NCBI GenBank assembly: GCA_947178245.1
Contig: CAMWXO010000007.1
Coordinates: forward strand, 1 to 24,771
DNA length: 24,771 bases
Source: an uncultured Porphyromonadaceae bacterium
Lineage (GTDB): Bacteria > Bacteroidota > Bacteroidia > Bacteroidales > Muribaculaceae
Reading direction: 5' to 3'
This document shows, piece by piece, positions 14,746-22,325 of this stretch. Both the position numbers and the translations under genes were made by a program. Every line of letters begins with the position of its first letter. The stretch's first letter is position 1. A model generated the notes under the pieces. It saw nothing but the letters and a program-made list of their open reading frames with translations. It had not been told where the DNA came from and did not search any database.

Positions 14746-14805
14746 CAATCTACTTTTAGTGGGGCAACAGATACCCCTCAAAAATACCATTTCAAGTATC
14801 TTGTA

Positions 14806-14837
14806 TTTGCAAATGTTGAATATTAAAATTATATTTG
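14806..14837 (+). promoter_or_regulatory. Promoter of the CotH-family gene
   Basis: TTTG at 14806-14809, 20 bases, TATATTTG at 14830-14837: a full match to the Bacteroidetes promoter consensus, 26 bases before the ATG at 14864. Confidence 0.8.
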
Positions 14838-14863
14838 CATAAATTTACCGATCTTCAATAAAA

Positions 14864-16456
14864 ATGAAACGTATATTCCCGACTCGACTCCTCTCATCAA
14901 TCGGAATTTCCTTATATGCCTTTGCGGCTTTGAGTGCTGACATTGATGCCCCGACACGTCAGACACTCACCACTTCCGTGTCGGCAGGAGAAAACTGGAA
15001 TATGCCCCCAAGCGTATCAGGCACCCTCCCGGTTCTTTATATAAACGTTTACGACCAAGATGGAAATCCTGATAATGAGATCATCTCAAAGGATCTCTCA
15101 CATAAGGAATATTTTAATGGCGAATACTGGCTCGATGCCACCGGATGCGAATGGATGCTCGCAGAAGGAGCCGAGTCTATCGGAGACAGCGAACATCCTC
15201 TACCTCTTAAGATAAAGGCCAGAGGCAACTACACCCGGACAAAATACTCAAAAAAGCCATTTAAATTGAAGCTTGATAAGAAGCAGACACTGCTGGGACT
15301 ATCGAAAAGCAAACATTTCGCCATCCTTCCCCATGCCGATGATAATTTAGGACATTTGAGAAATTTCACAGGGTTTAACCTCGGGCGACGTATGGAACTC
15401 CCTTGGACTCCTGACCAGCAACCTCTGGAGTTAGTGATCAATGGCGACTATCGGGGATTGTATTTCATGACAGAATCAATCCGTGTGGAAGAAGGAAGGC
15501 TTGAGATATCCGAACTTGACGACTACGCCACGGATCTTGATTTAGTAAGCGGAGGATATCTCGTTGAGATGGATAACTACTACGAGCAGAATCAGATACG
15601 ATTCGAGGAAAAGAACAGGCCCGACGGCAAGAGCAAGACGATTGCCATCACATTCGACACCCCGGAGCAGTATTCCGACATCCAACTGCGTTTTGTCTCA
15701 GATCAGTTTCATCACATCAACGACGCGATCGGTGAAAGATCTGACGGCATCTGGAATTATCTTGACCTTGACGATGCAGCGAGATACTATATAGTTAAGG
15801 AAATTATGGCCGATGCAGAGGCATACAATGGCTCGACATTCCTGTATCGCGACAGGGGAGAGAATCAGAAATGGCACTTCTCACCACTTTGGGATTTCGG
15901 AAACGCGTTCATCGGACACGTTGATGAATATTTTTCAGATCTCGGTTATTTATTTACCAATGCCTGGATACCATCCATGCGCCTCAACGAAATGTTCATG
16001 GACAAAGTAAAGGAGACCTGGAAATGGTATATGTCAAATAAATACGACGGCATCTATGAGGATATCGACATCATGGCTGATCGCATCAGCACTGCAGTAA
16101 CTTACGACTATGAGAGATGGAAAGATGCGCCCATACCCGACGAGGGAAAACCGGTGTGCGACAACAGGGACATCTTGAAATCCGCCATGACAGTAAAAAA
16201 CAGATTGAAATTAAAATGTGAATGGCTTGAAAAGCAATGGGGAGTCTATGACGACACTACATATCCTGAGCCCGAACGCGACACCACTCCCTGTGCCCCA
16301 CTCCCGGACTATATGACATCGGATGTTAAGGCAATACCCGTTTCACAGCAATACGAAATGTATAATCTTCAGGGAATACGTATCCAATCGGCCAACGCAG
16401 GAGAAACGGTAATTGTAAGAGAAGGAAGCAACGTGAGGAAAATGATTATCCGCTGA
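14864..16456 (+). CDS. Secreted CotH kinase-family protein with a C-terminal tail
   Basis: 530 residues. The N-terminal signal peptide ends near LSA (about residue 25). The CotH domain spans roughly 50-455: IKARGNYTRTKYSKKPFKLKL and LGLSKSKHFAILPHADD are the glycine/lysine-rich opening, GDYRGLYFMTESIRVEEGRL the middle block, and HFSPLWDFGNAFIG the conserved Asp-bearing block. CotH proteins are atypical protein-kinase-fold enzymes, best known from spore coats, and are widespread as exported proteins in Bacteroidetes, where their substrates are unknown. The last 40 residues (YEMYNLQGIRI, then NVRKMIIR) resemble the short Bacteroidetes secretion tail also seen on the flavodoxin-like protein at 8750. 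It has its own promoter and appears monocistronic. Confidence 0.88.
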   Translation: MKRIFPTRLLSSIGISLYAFAALSADIDAPTRQTLTTSVSAGENWNMPPSVSGTLPVLYINVYDQDGNPDNEIISKDLSHKEYFNGEYWLDATGCEWMLAEGAESIGDSEHPLPLKIKARGNYTRTKYSKKPFKLKLDKKQTLLGLSKSKHFAILPHADDNLGHLRNFTGFNLGRRMELPWTPDQQPLELVINGDYRGLYFMTESIRVEEGRLEISELDDYATDLDLVSGGYLVEMDNYYEQNQIRFEEKNRPDGKSKTIAITFDTPEQYSDIQLRFVSDQFHHINDAIGERSDGIWNYLDLDDAARYYIVKEIMADAEAYNGSTFLYRDRGENQKWHFSPLWDFGNAFIGHVDEYFSDLGYLFTNAWIPSMRLNEMFMDKVKETWKWYMSNKYDGIYEDIDIMADRISTAVTYDYERWKDAPIPDEGKPVCDNRDILKSAMTVKNRLKLKCEWLEKQWGVYDDTTYPEPERDTTPCAPLPDYMTSDVKAIPVSQQYEMYNLQGIRIQSANAGETVIVREGSNVRKMIIR

Positions 16457-16480
16457 CTCGATGTAGTAATATCCGCCATC

Positions 16481-16512
16481 AAAAAAAAGAGGCCGTGTTT
16501 TTACACGACCTC
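16481..16512 (-). terminator. Terminator of the paralogous secreted-protein operon
   Basis: Minus strand: GAGG-T-CGTGT, loop, ACACG-G-CCTC (16512-16489), then eight T (16488-16481). It lies 33 bases after the stop codon at 16545. Five A on the other side make it possibly bidirectional, serving the CotH gene too. Confidence 0.85.
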
Positions 16513-16544
16513 AAAAAGGGAACAATCCAGAAGTTAGTGTGATG

Positions 16545-17291
16545 TTATTCCTCTTTCGGAACCAGTTCAAAGAAACCGCTGATCTCCTGCTGGTCAAGAG
16601 CCTGACGCACGTTGTAGCGCTTCACTTGATCCTCAAATCCTTTTTTGGATATTTTGATTTCAACAGTCACGTTTCTCGAGTTCTCATAAGTAAGGCCGGG
16701 AATGCTGAATCCTTTTGTCTCTTCGTATGGAGTGTTAGTGAGATAGGTTTCATTTGTATTCTTCACCTCTGCAGGCACGTTAGAGATAACCCTATAGAAG
16801 ACTCTCGCACCTCTGGGATCGGAATCAAAATACCATCGAATAACCGTTCTCTCCATTTCAGTCTTACCCGGATTGTCACGGCTTACCCGGGTTTCAGCCT
16901 GACCTGCCGGAATGGTAGGATCCTGCTGGTAAACACGAGCTACTTCAACCTGCTTGTTCTGTGCAGCCACCACCTGAGGATCTCTTTCAAGTTTGGTGTA
17001 TACCACAGGTTTTTTCTTCATATCTTTTTTATCAAAAGATATGATCTCAGTCTTACTCTCATATCCCGCCTTTTCGAAACGGAACATAAGATTGCGATTG
17101 AGCATTTTCTTGTCCAACTGAATGATTGCAGGGGTAGAATGAGCCACGATCATTCCATTCAAAATCACTGTGGCTCCATCGGGATCAGATACCAATGTCA
17201 CCTCGTATTCCTTTGCACTTACATTCATGGATGAGGCCAGTAACAGACATAACCCTGCCACCCATGCAAATCCTTTTTTAAGATATTCCAT
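16545..17291 (-). CDS. Secreted PEGA-like protein, downstream member of a paralog pair
   Basis: 248 residues with a signal peptide ending MNVSA (about residue 26). Residues 27-90 resemble a PEGA surface domain (VTLVSDPDGATVILNGMIV, TPAIIQLD, FRFEKAGYES). A linker (100-150) leads to a C-terminal domain (about 152-248) shared at about 78% identity with the adjacent gene at 17309. It begins RWYFDSDPRGARVFYRVISN and ends VRQALDQQEISGFFELV. I do not recognise this C-terminal domain. The gene starts 17 bases after its paralog and shares its transcript and terminator. It is probably periplasmic or at the cell surface; no enzymatic motif is visible. Confidence 0.75.
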   Translation of the reverse strand: MEYLKKGFAWVAGLCLLLASSMNVSAKEYEVTLVSDPDGATVILNGMIVAHSTPAIIQLDKKMLNRNLMFRFEKAGYESKTEIISFDKKDMKKKPVVYTKLERDPQVVAAQNKQVEVARVYQQDPTIPAGQAETRVSRDNPGKTEMERTVIRWYFDSDPRGARVFYRVISNVPAEVKNTNETYLTNTPYEETKGFSIPGLTYENSRNVTVEIKISKKGFEDQVKRYNVRQALDQQEISGFFELVPKEE

Positions 17292-17308
17292 AATTATAAT
17301 ATTTAAAT

Positions 17309-18103
17309 TTATTTTTCCACGAGTTCAAAGAAACCGCTGATCTCCTGCTGATCGAGAGCCTGACGCACGTTGTATCGCTTCACCTGATCCTCAAATCCTC
17401 TCTTGGTCAGCTTTATCTCTATCACGACATCTGCTGAATTCTCATACGTAAGGCCGGGGATATTAAGCGCCCTGGTCTCTTCGAGCGGAGTCGTGGTCAT
17501 ATATGACTCGTTGGTATTTTTCACTTGCTGCGGCACATTGGAAATTATACGGTAGAAAATGCGTGCGCCGCGCGGGTCTGAATCGAAAAACCAACGGAGT
17601 ACCTGAGCTCCTGACGATCCGGAATCTGACGCATTATCCTTGCCGCTCCCAGATGGACGGAACTCCGACATAACCACATCATCGGAAACATAGGGATACG
17701 GAGGCAGATTGGATTCCACCCTGAAATCATAGACTAAAGCCGGAACTCCATTCTCTATCATAACCACAGCGTAGTCTCCGCTTTTAAGGTCTGCATTGGC
17801 ACGCAGTTCATACACTTCGTCGGAAATCCGCCGCGTAATGACCGGAACATCATCAAGTTGCGTCTTAGAACCCGAGTAAGCGCTCGTCTTCATAAATGGA
17901 AGTTCCCGATTTTTCTTCTTTGTTTTAAGAGGTACGATCTTCCATGCCTGGATAGATTGGTTCTTTGGAAGAAAAACATAAAAGACTGACGAACTTTTCG
18001 GAATTACCGTAGCTGAATAAGTTCCGTCTAAGACAAGACTTGTGGTGAGTTTCGCCCCGTACGCAGCCAAAAGACTTTTACCTCCCGTCTTATTTCCCAT
18101 CAC
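17309..18103 (-). CDS. Paralogous secreted protein, body downstream of an in-frame amber codon
   Basis: 264 codons from a GTG at 18103, but the true gene most likely starts at the ATG at 18223: the frame is continuous apart from one TAG at 18160-18158, and the upstream part supplies a signal peptide. The N-terminal 150 residues (KTGGKSLLAAYGAKLTTSLV, VYELRANADLKSGDYAVVMI, VPALVYDFRVE) differ from the neighbour, while the last 95 (RWFFDSDPRGARIFYRIISN onward) match it closely. Without readthrough the product would lack a signal peptide and stay in the cytoplasm. It may be a recent pseudogene, a readthrough gene or a sequencing error. Function unknown. Confidence 0.7.
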   Translation of the reverse strand: MMGNKTGGKSLLAAYGAKLTTSLVLDGTYSATVIPKSSSVFYVFLPKNQSIQAWKIVPLKTKKKNRELPFMKTSAYSGSKTQLDDVPVITRRISDEVYELRANADLKSGDYAVVMIENGVPALVYDFRVESNLPPYPYVSDDVVMSEFRPSGSGKDNASDSGSSGAQVLRWFFDSDPRGARIFYRIISNVPQQVKNTNESYMTTTPLEETRALNIPGLTYENSADVVIEIKLTKRGFEDQVKRYNVRQALDQQEISGFFELVEK

Positions 18104-18223
18104 TACGGCTCTGCTTAAAGGCGCGATGTCTCCTTTTGCAGTAGGAACAAATACCTCCTACGATGCTGATGTGAATGAAACCGCCGTGAGCAACATCCAC
18201 ATTAGTAACAATCGAATTTTCAT
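18104..18223 (-). pseudogene. Signal-peptide end of the 17309 gene, cut off by TAG
   Basis: Minus strand from the ATG at 18223: MKIRLLLMWMLLTAVSFTSAS, a textbook signal peptide, then TAG (18160-18158), then EVFVPTAKGDIAPLSRAVV running in the same frame straight into the gene body at 18103. Exactly one nonsense codon separates them, at the expected signal-peptidase junction. CAG, AAG or GAG to TAG is a single-base change. A different frame is also open across this stretch, but it does not join the gene body. Confidence 0.6.
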
Positions 18224-18270
18224 TCGGCATGTAAAGCGCCGCCGGACTCACCTCATTGGCATTAGTGGAT

Positions 18271-18578
18271 AAAAAAAAGAGCGTGAGAGTCTGTATCGTG
18301 TACTCGTCCCACGGTTAGAGGCTGTGGCATGTGCCCATCACAGTTGAACGAGCAACGCGGAGCCTCACGCTGTATGATATATGACGCCAAGAGGATGTAT
18401 CACTACATACTCCAGCATAGGTATATCATACCCCGAAGGCGCCTATCGTCACCTCATTCCTGACTGTGATTTTGAAACTGCCACATTTCTAACCGTCAAG
18501 AACAAGCGCGGATAAACGCTCTTGAATATGTCTGTACCCGCCTCGCTGACCGCCTGTAAGGGCTCCGCTTTGACGATG
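18271..18578 (-). ncRNA. Candidate structured RNA or attenuating leader of about 305 nt
   Basis: A consensus promoter (18586-18617) and an intrinsic terminator bracket this stretch on the minus strand. The terminator is AGCGTGAG (18371-18364) pairing with CTCACGCT (18287-18280) over a branched interior, then eight T (18278-18271). Other stems include CGTCAA/TTGACG closing a 5' domain, GGTAT-gat-ATACC, and CTGTG/CACAG. No convincing coding frame is seen. Hallmarks of tmRNA, RNase P RNA, SRP RNA and the common riboswitches were looked for and not found. The first gene begins 48 bases beyond the T-run, so it is either a free small RNA or a leader controlling the operon by termination. Confidence 0.5.
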
Positions 18579-18585
18579 CACGTTG

Positions 18586-18617
18586 CAAATTTAGGGAATA
18601 TTTTTTATTCTGACAAA
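18586..18617 (-). promoter_or_regulatory. Strong promoter of the structured RNA/leader
   Basis: Minus strand: TTTG (18617-18614), 20 bases, TAAATTTG (18593-18586), a perfect match to the Bacteroidetes consensus. Start of transcription is expected near 18578, 355 bases before the first start codon at 18223. Confidence 0.8.
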
Positions 18618-18855
18618 ATTTTTACCATGTTTTTATCGAAAAAAAACGATGCACCGATCTGACACTCTTGAGGCTATGGTTGGAGTGGGGTCAGAATCTG
18701 TGTGCGTCCGCATACAGGTCAAACACGAGGATTTCTCATGGCTGCGATATGCGCATGCTACAAATTCTAACAAATTTGAGAGACCCGAATCACTATAAGA
18801 TAGGAAATAGAATCTAAATGACGTGTATTTACAACCATGTATGAATACAATTCAT

Positions 18856-18863
18856 TAATTTTG
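18856..18863 (+). promoter_or_regulatory. -7 element of the esterase-GH43 locus
   Basis: TAATTTTG matches TAnnTTTG, 74 bases before the ATG at 18938. No good TTTG lies 19-21 bases upstream, so the promoter may be weak or activator-dependent. The stretch 18618-18855 holds no gene that I can support. Confidence 0.5.
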
Positions 18864-18937
18864 CAAGTAACGAAGACATGCCGAAGGCATCTCCCCGTGA
18901 ATATTCCAACAGACATAATCAATATAACCCGACCGAC

Positions 18938-20095
18938 ATGAAAAAACTCCATGCACTACTCTCTCTCACCCTTCTCTCGGCGCCCCTGACGCTCACGGCG
19001 CAGTCTGACGCCTACCCCGAAGGTAGCGTTCCCAACGAGCATAACATATCCGGTGCCGATTATCCCCGCATAGGCCCCGACAAGCGCGTGCACTTCAAGG
19101 TGTATGCCCCCGACGCGCAGAAAGTGGAGATATCTTTCCGCGGGGAGATGACCAAAGGCGACGACGGCAACTGGACTCTCGTCTCGAAAGAGCCGGAAGT
19201 GGAGGGTTTCCACTATTATCAGGTGATAGTGGATGGAGTGGCATCTGCCGACCCCAACGGCAAACCATTCTTCGGGATGGGGAAATGGGTGAGCGGCATC
19301 GAGATTCCCGAAGGCGAGGCAGGCGACTACTACGCAGTGAAAGACGTGCCTCACGGCAATGTGGCCCGCAGCAAGTATTATTCCGATATCCGCAAGGAAT
19401 GGCGCGACTGCGTGGTCTATACTCCCGCGGAATATGACAGCAACCCCGACAAGCGCTATCCCGTGCTCTACCTGCAGCACGGCATGGGCGAGAACGAATC
19501 GAGCTGGGCCGCTCAGGGCAAGATGAACCTGATAATGGACAATCTGATAGCCGAAGGTAAGGCCAAGCCGATGATCGTGGTTATGGACAATGCCAATATC
19601 GAGGTGTTCCGTCCTGCTCCGGGCGAAAGCATGCCCGATGCCATGAAGCGCTTCGGAGGCGACTTCCCCGGAATCCTGGTGAATGAGATAATACCCCACA
19701 TCGACAGCCACTACCGCACGCTCACCGACCGCGACCACCGCGCCATGGCCGGACTCTCATGGGGCGGCCTGCTCACTTTCAACACGGCGCTCAACAATCT
19801 CGACAAGTTCTCGCATATAGGCGCATTCAGCGGCATGGGACACATAGACCTCGACAATCTCGATACCGTCTACAGCGGAGCCTTCAAAGACCCCGCGGCA
19901 TTCAACGACAAGGTGCACGCCTTCTTCATGGGCATAGGCTCGGAAGAAGGGCCGGAACGGGTGAAGAACCTCAGCGACGGCCTAAATGCAGCGGGCATCA
20001 ACAACGTATTTTATCTCTCGCCGGGAACCGCCCACGAGTTCCTGACATGGCGCCGATGCCTGAAGGAATTCCTGCCGATGCTTTTCAACGACTAA
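18938..20095 (+). CDS. Secreted CE1-type esterase (feruloyl/acetyl esterase-like) with N-terminal CBM48-like domain
   Basis: 385 residues from the ATG at 18938, chosen over 18878 because MKKLHALLSLTLLSAPLTLTAQ is a signal peptide. Residues 40-130 form an early-set/CBM48-like beta domain (VHFKVYAPDAQKVEISFRG). The alpha/beta hydrolase domain (145-385) carries KRYPVLYLQHGMGENESSW, the nucleophile elbow AGLSWGG (Ser274) and TAHEFLTWR (His366), the pattern of CE1 esterases of the Fae1/XynZ type. GIGSEEG stands where an Asp is usual as third triad member, so the acid may be Glu. The family removes ferulic or acetyl esters from arabinoxylan. First gene of a four-gene set with two GH43 enzymes. Confidence 0.88.
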   Translation: MKKLHALLSLTLLSAPLTLTAQSDAYPEGSVPNEHNISGADYPRIGPDKRVHFKVYAPDAQKVEISFRGEMTKGDDGNWTLVSKEPEVEGFHYYQVIVDGVASADPNGKPFFGMGKWVSGIEIPEGEAGDYYAVKDVPHGNVARSKYYSDIRKEWRDCVVYTPAEYDSNPDKRYPVLYLQHGMGENESSWAAQGKMNLIMDNLIAEGKAKPMIVVMDNANIEVFRPAPGESMPDAMKRFGGDFPGILVNEIIPHIDSHYRTLTDRDHRAMAGLSWGGLLTFNTALNNLDKFSHIGAFSGMGHIDLDNLDTVYSGAFKDPAAFNDKVHAFFMGIGSEEGPERVKNLSDGLNAAGINNVFYLSPGTAHEFLTWRRCLKEFLPMLFND

Positions 20096-20111
20096 TGACC
20101 ACTCCACCGAT

Positions 20112-20801
20112 ATGCGAAGTATAACTCTCAAATTTCTTGCGGCCGTGGTGCTGATCCTTGGCATCACCGCAGTGAGCGCAGCCCGCAAAAAGGCTCAACC
20201 CGATCTCTCACCCTATTTCACTGGCAGCACTACGACGCCGGCGCAGCCCGACAGCGAAGGCTTCATCAGGCGCTGGCTGATACTTGAACCGATAGAGAAA
20301 CCAAACCGCTCCAACACCGTCTTCACCGACAGCTATCTGCGCGAGGTGCTTGACAACAAGGATTTTTCCGCAGCCACTTTGCCCCGCGACGGAGAGAAAG
20401 TGAAACTCGGCAAGCAGACACTGCAATGGCATTCGCTCGACAGCGAGAAGTTTAACGTGAAGCTGTTCCGCTTCGCCACGCTGCTTGAAAAGCCGCACTA
20501 TGGCGTCATATTCCTTGTAGCCACGGCCATCGACTGCGAGGAAGACATTCCTGACGTGAGAATGTCGGTGGGCTCCAACTCGGCATCCATGTGGTGGCTC
20601 GACGGCGAGGAGGCCGTATTGCTATCCGGAGACAGGCGAATGGTGCAGGACGACTGCATGAGCCGTCGGCTCACGCTTCGCAAAGGACGCAACATAATAA
20701 GGGGCGCCATCATCAACGGCCCGGGGATGAGCGATTTCTGTCTGCGATTTCTCAACGAAAAAGGTGAACCTGTAAACAACTTCACCGTCAGCACTAAATA
20801 A
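20112..20801 (+). CDS. Secreted accessory protein, probable beta-sandwich fold
   Basis: 229 residues with a signal peptide ending AVSA (about residue 23). The mature part opens SEGFIRRWLILEPIEKPNRS, followed by alternating strands (LFRFATLLEKPHYGVIFLVA, SMWWLDGEEAVLL, LRKGRNIIRGAIINGPG). This layout recalls the PA14 or galactose-binding-like domains placed before catalytic domains in Bacteroidetes polysaccharide esterases, but here it stands alone. No catalytic residues are evident. It starts 16 bases after the esterase and 23 bases before the GH43 gene, so it may help hold substrate or enzymes. Assignment by context only. Confidence 0.65.
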   Translation: MRSITLKFLAAVVLILGITAVSAARKKAQPDLSPYFTGSTTTPAQPDSEGFIRRWLILEPIEKPNRSNTVFTDSYLREVLDNKDFSAATLPRDGEKVKLGKQTLQWHSLDSEKFNVKLFRFATLLEKPHYGVIFLVATAIDCEEDIPDVRMSVGSNSASMWWLDGEEAVLLSGDRRMVQDDCMSRRLTLRKGRNIIRGAIINGPGMSDFCLRFLNEKGEPVNNFTVSTK

Positions 20802-20824
20802 CCAAGATTTTTCTCTTAAAGAAG

Positions 20825-22273
20825 ATGAAACACAGCATAATTCTCACGGGATGCCTGCTCGCAGCCTCGGGCATCGCAGGAAACTGCCTCGCACAGACAG
20901 GCGAACCCTATATCCACGACCCGTCGACCATAATGAAATGCGACGGAAAATACTATACTTTCGGCACCGGGGGTGGTGGACTGATTTCTGAAGACGGCTT
21001 CACCTGGCATGGCGGCGGAGTGCGGCCGGGAGGAGGCGCGGCCCCTGACGCGGTCAAGATAGGCGACAGATACCTTATCGCCTACAGCGCCACGGGCGGC
21101 GGTCTGGGGGGAAGCCACAAGGGGAGCGTGCTTACGATGTGGAACAAGACCCTCGACCCCGAATCGCCCGACTTTGAATATACCGAACCGATAGAGGTGG
21201 CATCATCGCTCGACGGCGATGACTGCGACGCCATCGATGCCGGACTGCTGCTCGACCCCGTCACGGGACGCCTATGGTGCACCTACGGCACATATTTCGG
21301 ATTTATCCGCATGGTGGAGCTCGACCCGGCCACCGGAGCCCGGGTTGAGGGCAATGAGCCCATCGACGTGGCTATAGACTGCGAAGCTACAGACCTTATC
21401 TACCGAAACGGATGGTATTATCTGCTCGGCACCCACGGCACATGCTGCGACGGCCCCAATTCCACCTACAACATTGTGGTTGGCCGCTCACGCAACGTGA
21501 CAGGCCCTTATCTCGACAATGTGGGGCGCGACATGATCGCCGGCGGCGGCCGAATGGTGGTGGCGGCAGGCAAGCGCCGCACAGGGCCCGGACATTTCGG
21601 CCGATATATTGAGGAAGACGGCGTGGAGAAGATGTCGTGCCATTTCGAAGCGGATTTCGACCGTGGCGGAAGAAGCGTGCTGGCAGTGTTGCCGCTGCTT
21701 TGGAAAAACGACTGGCCCGTAGCCGGAGAGCCATTTGAGGAAGGCGTCTACGAGATAGAATCGGAGCGCCGTGGCTATGCCCTGGAGCTGGCAGTAGACT
21801 TCGTGCGTATTCCCCATAAGATGCACCGCTTCTGGGAGAAGACCGAAGAGCCTATAGTCCCGATCGAGTCGCAGACCCTGGCCGACGTGCAAGACGGTTG
21901 GGGCGACGGCGAGATAGAGGTGCGCATCGGCGACTATATGTTTCGCCCTCACCAAAAATGGGCCGTGGTAGCGGTGCCGGAAGCAGGAGGATACCTGGGC
22001 GCACCCTACTACAAGATCATTATCGACGGCACCGACCGCGCGCTGACAGCAACCGCCGACAGGGAAGTGACGAGTCTTCCCTCCTTCACCGGTGCCGACG
22101 AGCAACTATGGAGGATAGAACAGCTCACCGACGGCACATATCGCATCATGCCTAAGAAAGTGCCCGGATGCGACACTCAGCTCGCGCTCATATCCATCGC
22201 CGACAGCACGCCTACTCTCGGAGAATTCGACATGAACAGCGACAACTCGAAGTGGAATTTCAGAAAGCGTTGA
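20825..22273 (+). CDS. Glycoside hydrolase family 43 enzyme with ricin-like C-terminal domain
   Basis: 482 residues with a signal peptide ending CLAQ (about residue 24). The five-bladed propeller has the three GH43 acids: Asp in YIHDPSTIMKCDGKYY (base), Asp in DAIDAGLLLDPVTGRLW (pKa modulator) and Glu in DCEATDLIYRNGWYYLLG (acid). The composition is closest to arabinan-type members. The last 110 residues (WAVVAVPEAGGYL, EQLWRIEQLTDGTYRI with a QxW-like motif) look like a ricin-type beta-trefoil. The enzyme probably releases arabinose or xylose from plant polysaccharide outside the cytoplasm; exact specificity cannot be told. Confidence 0.9.
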   Translation: MKHSIILTGCLLAASGIAGNCLAQTGEPYIHDPSTIMKCDGKYYTFGTGGGGLISEDGFTWHGGGVRPGGGAAPDAVKIGDRYLIAYSATGGGLGGSHKGSVLTMWNKTLDPESPDFEYTEPIEVASSLDGDDCDAIDAGLLLDPVTGRLWCTYGTYFGFIRMVELDPATGARVEGNEPIDVAIDCEATDLIYRNGWYYLLGTHGTCCDGPNSTYNIVVGRSRNVTGPYLDNVGRDMIAGGGRMVVAAGKRRTGPGHFGRYIEEDGVEKMSCHFEADFDRGGRSVLAVLPLLWKNDWPVAGEPFEEGVYEIESERRGYALELAVDFVRIPHKMHRFWEKTEEPIVPIESQTLADVQDGWGDGEIEVRIGDYMFRPHQKWAVVAVPEAGGYLGAPYYKIIIDGTDRALTATADREVTSLPSFTGADEQLWRIEQLTDGTYRIMPKKVPGCDTQLALISIADSTPTLGEFDMNSDNSKWNFRKR

Positions 22274-22325
22274 GTTCAACCGCCTTACAACAATCAGCCT
22301 TACCGCTGCACAATATCATCTTAGA

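Noticed and set aside
14515..14790. 91-codon minus-strand ORF with internal peptide repeats (RFNCLDFYE)
   Set aside because: The repeats come from the 33-bp DNA units and the ORF covers a promoter and a hairpin; it has no coding character outside the repeats.
18104..18300. Alternative open minus-strand frame across the signal-peptide region (NANEVSPAALYMPNENS)
   Set aside because: It looks protein-like, but it runs back through the T-run terminator and stops at about 18090 without joining the gene body; the signal-peptide frame does join it.
18271..18578. tmRNA, RNase P RNA, SRP RNA, cobalamin or TPP riboswitch
   Set aside because: Their conserved cores could not be found on either strand, so the segment is left as an unassigned RNA candidate.
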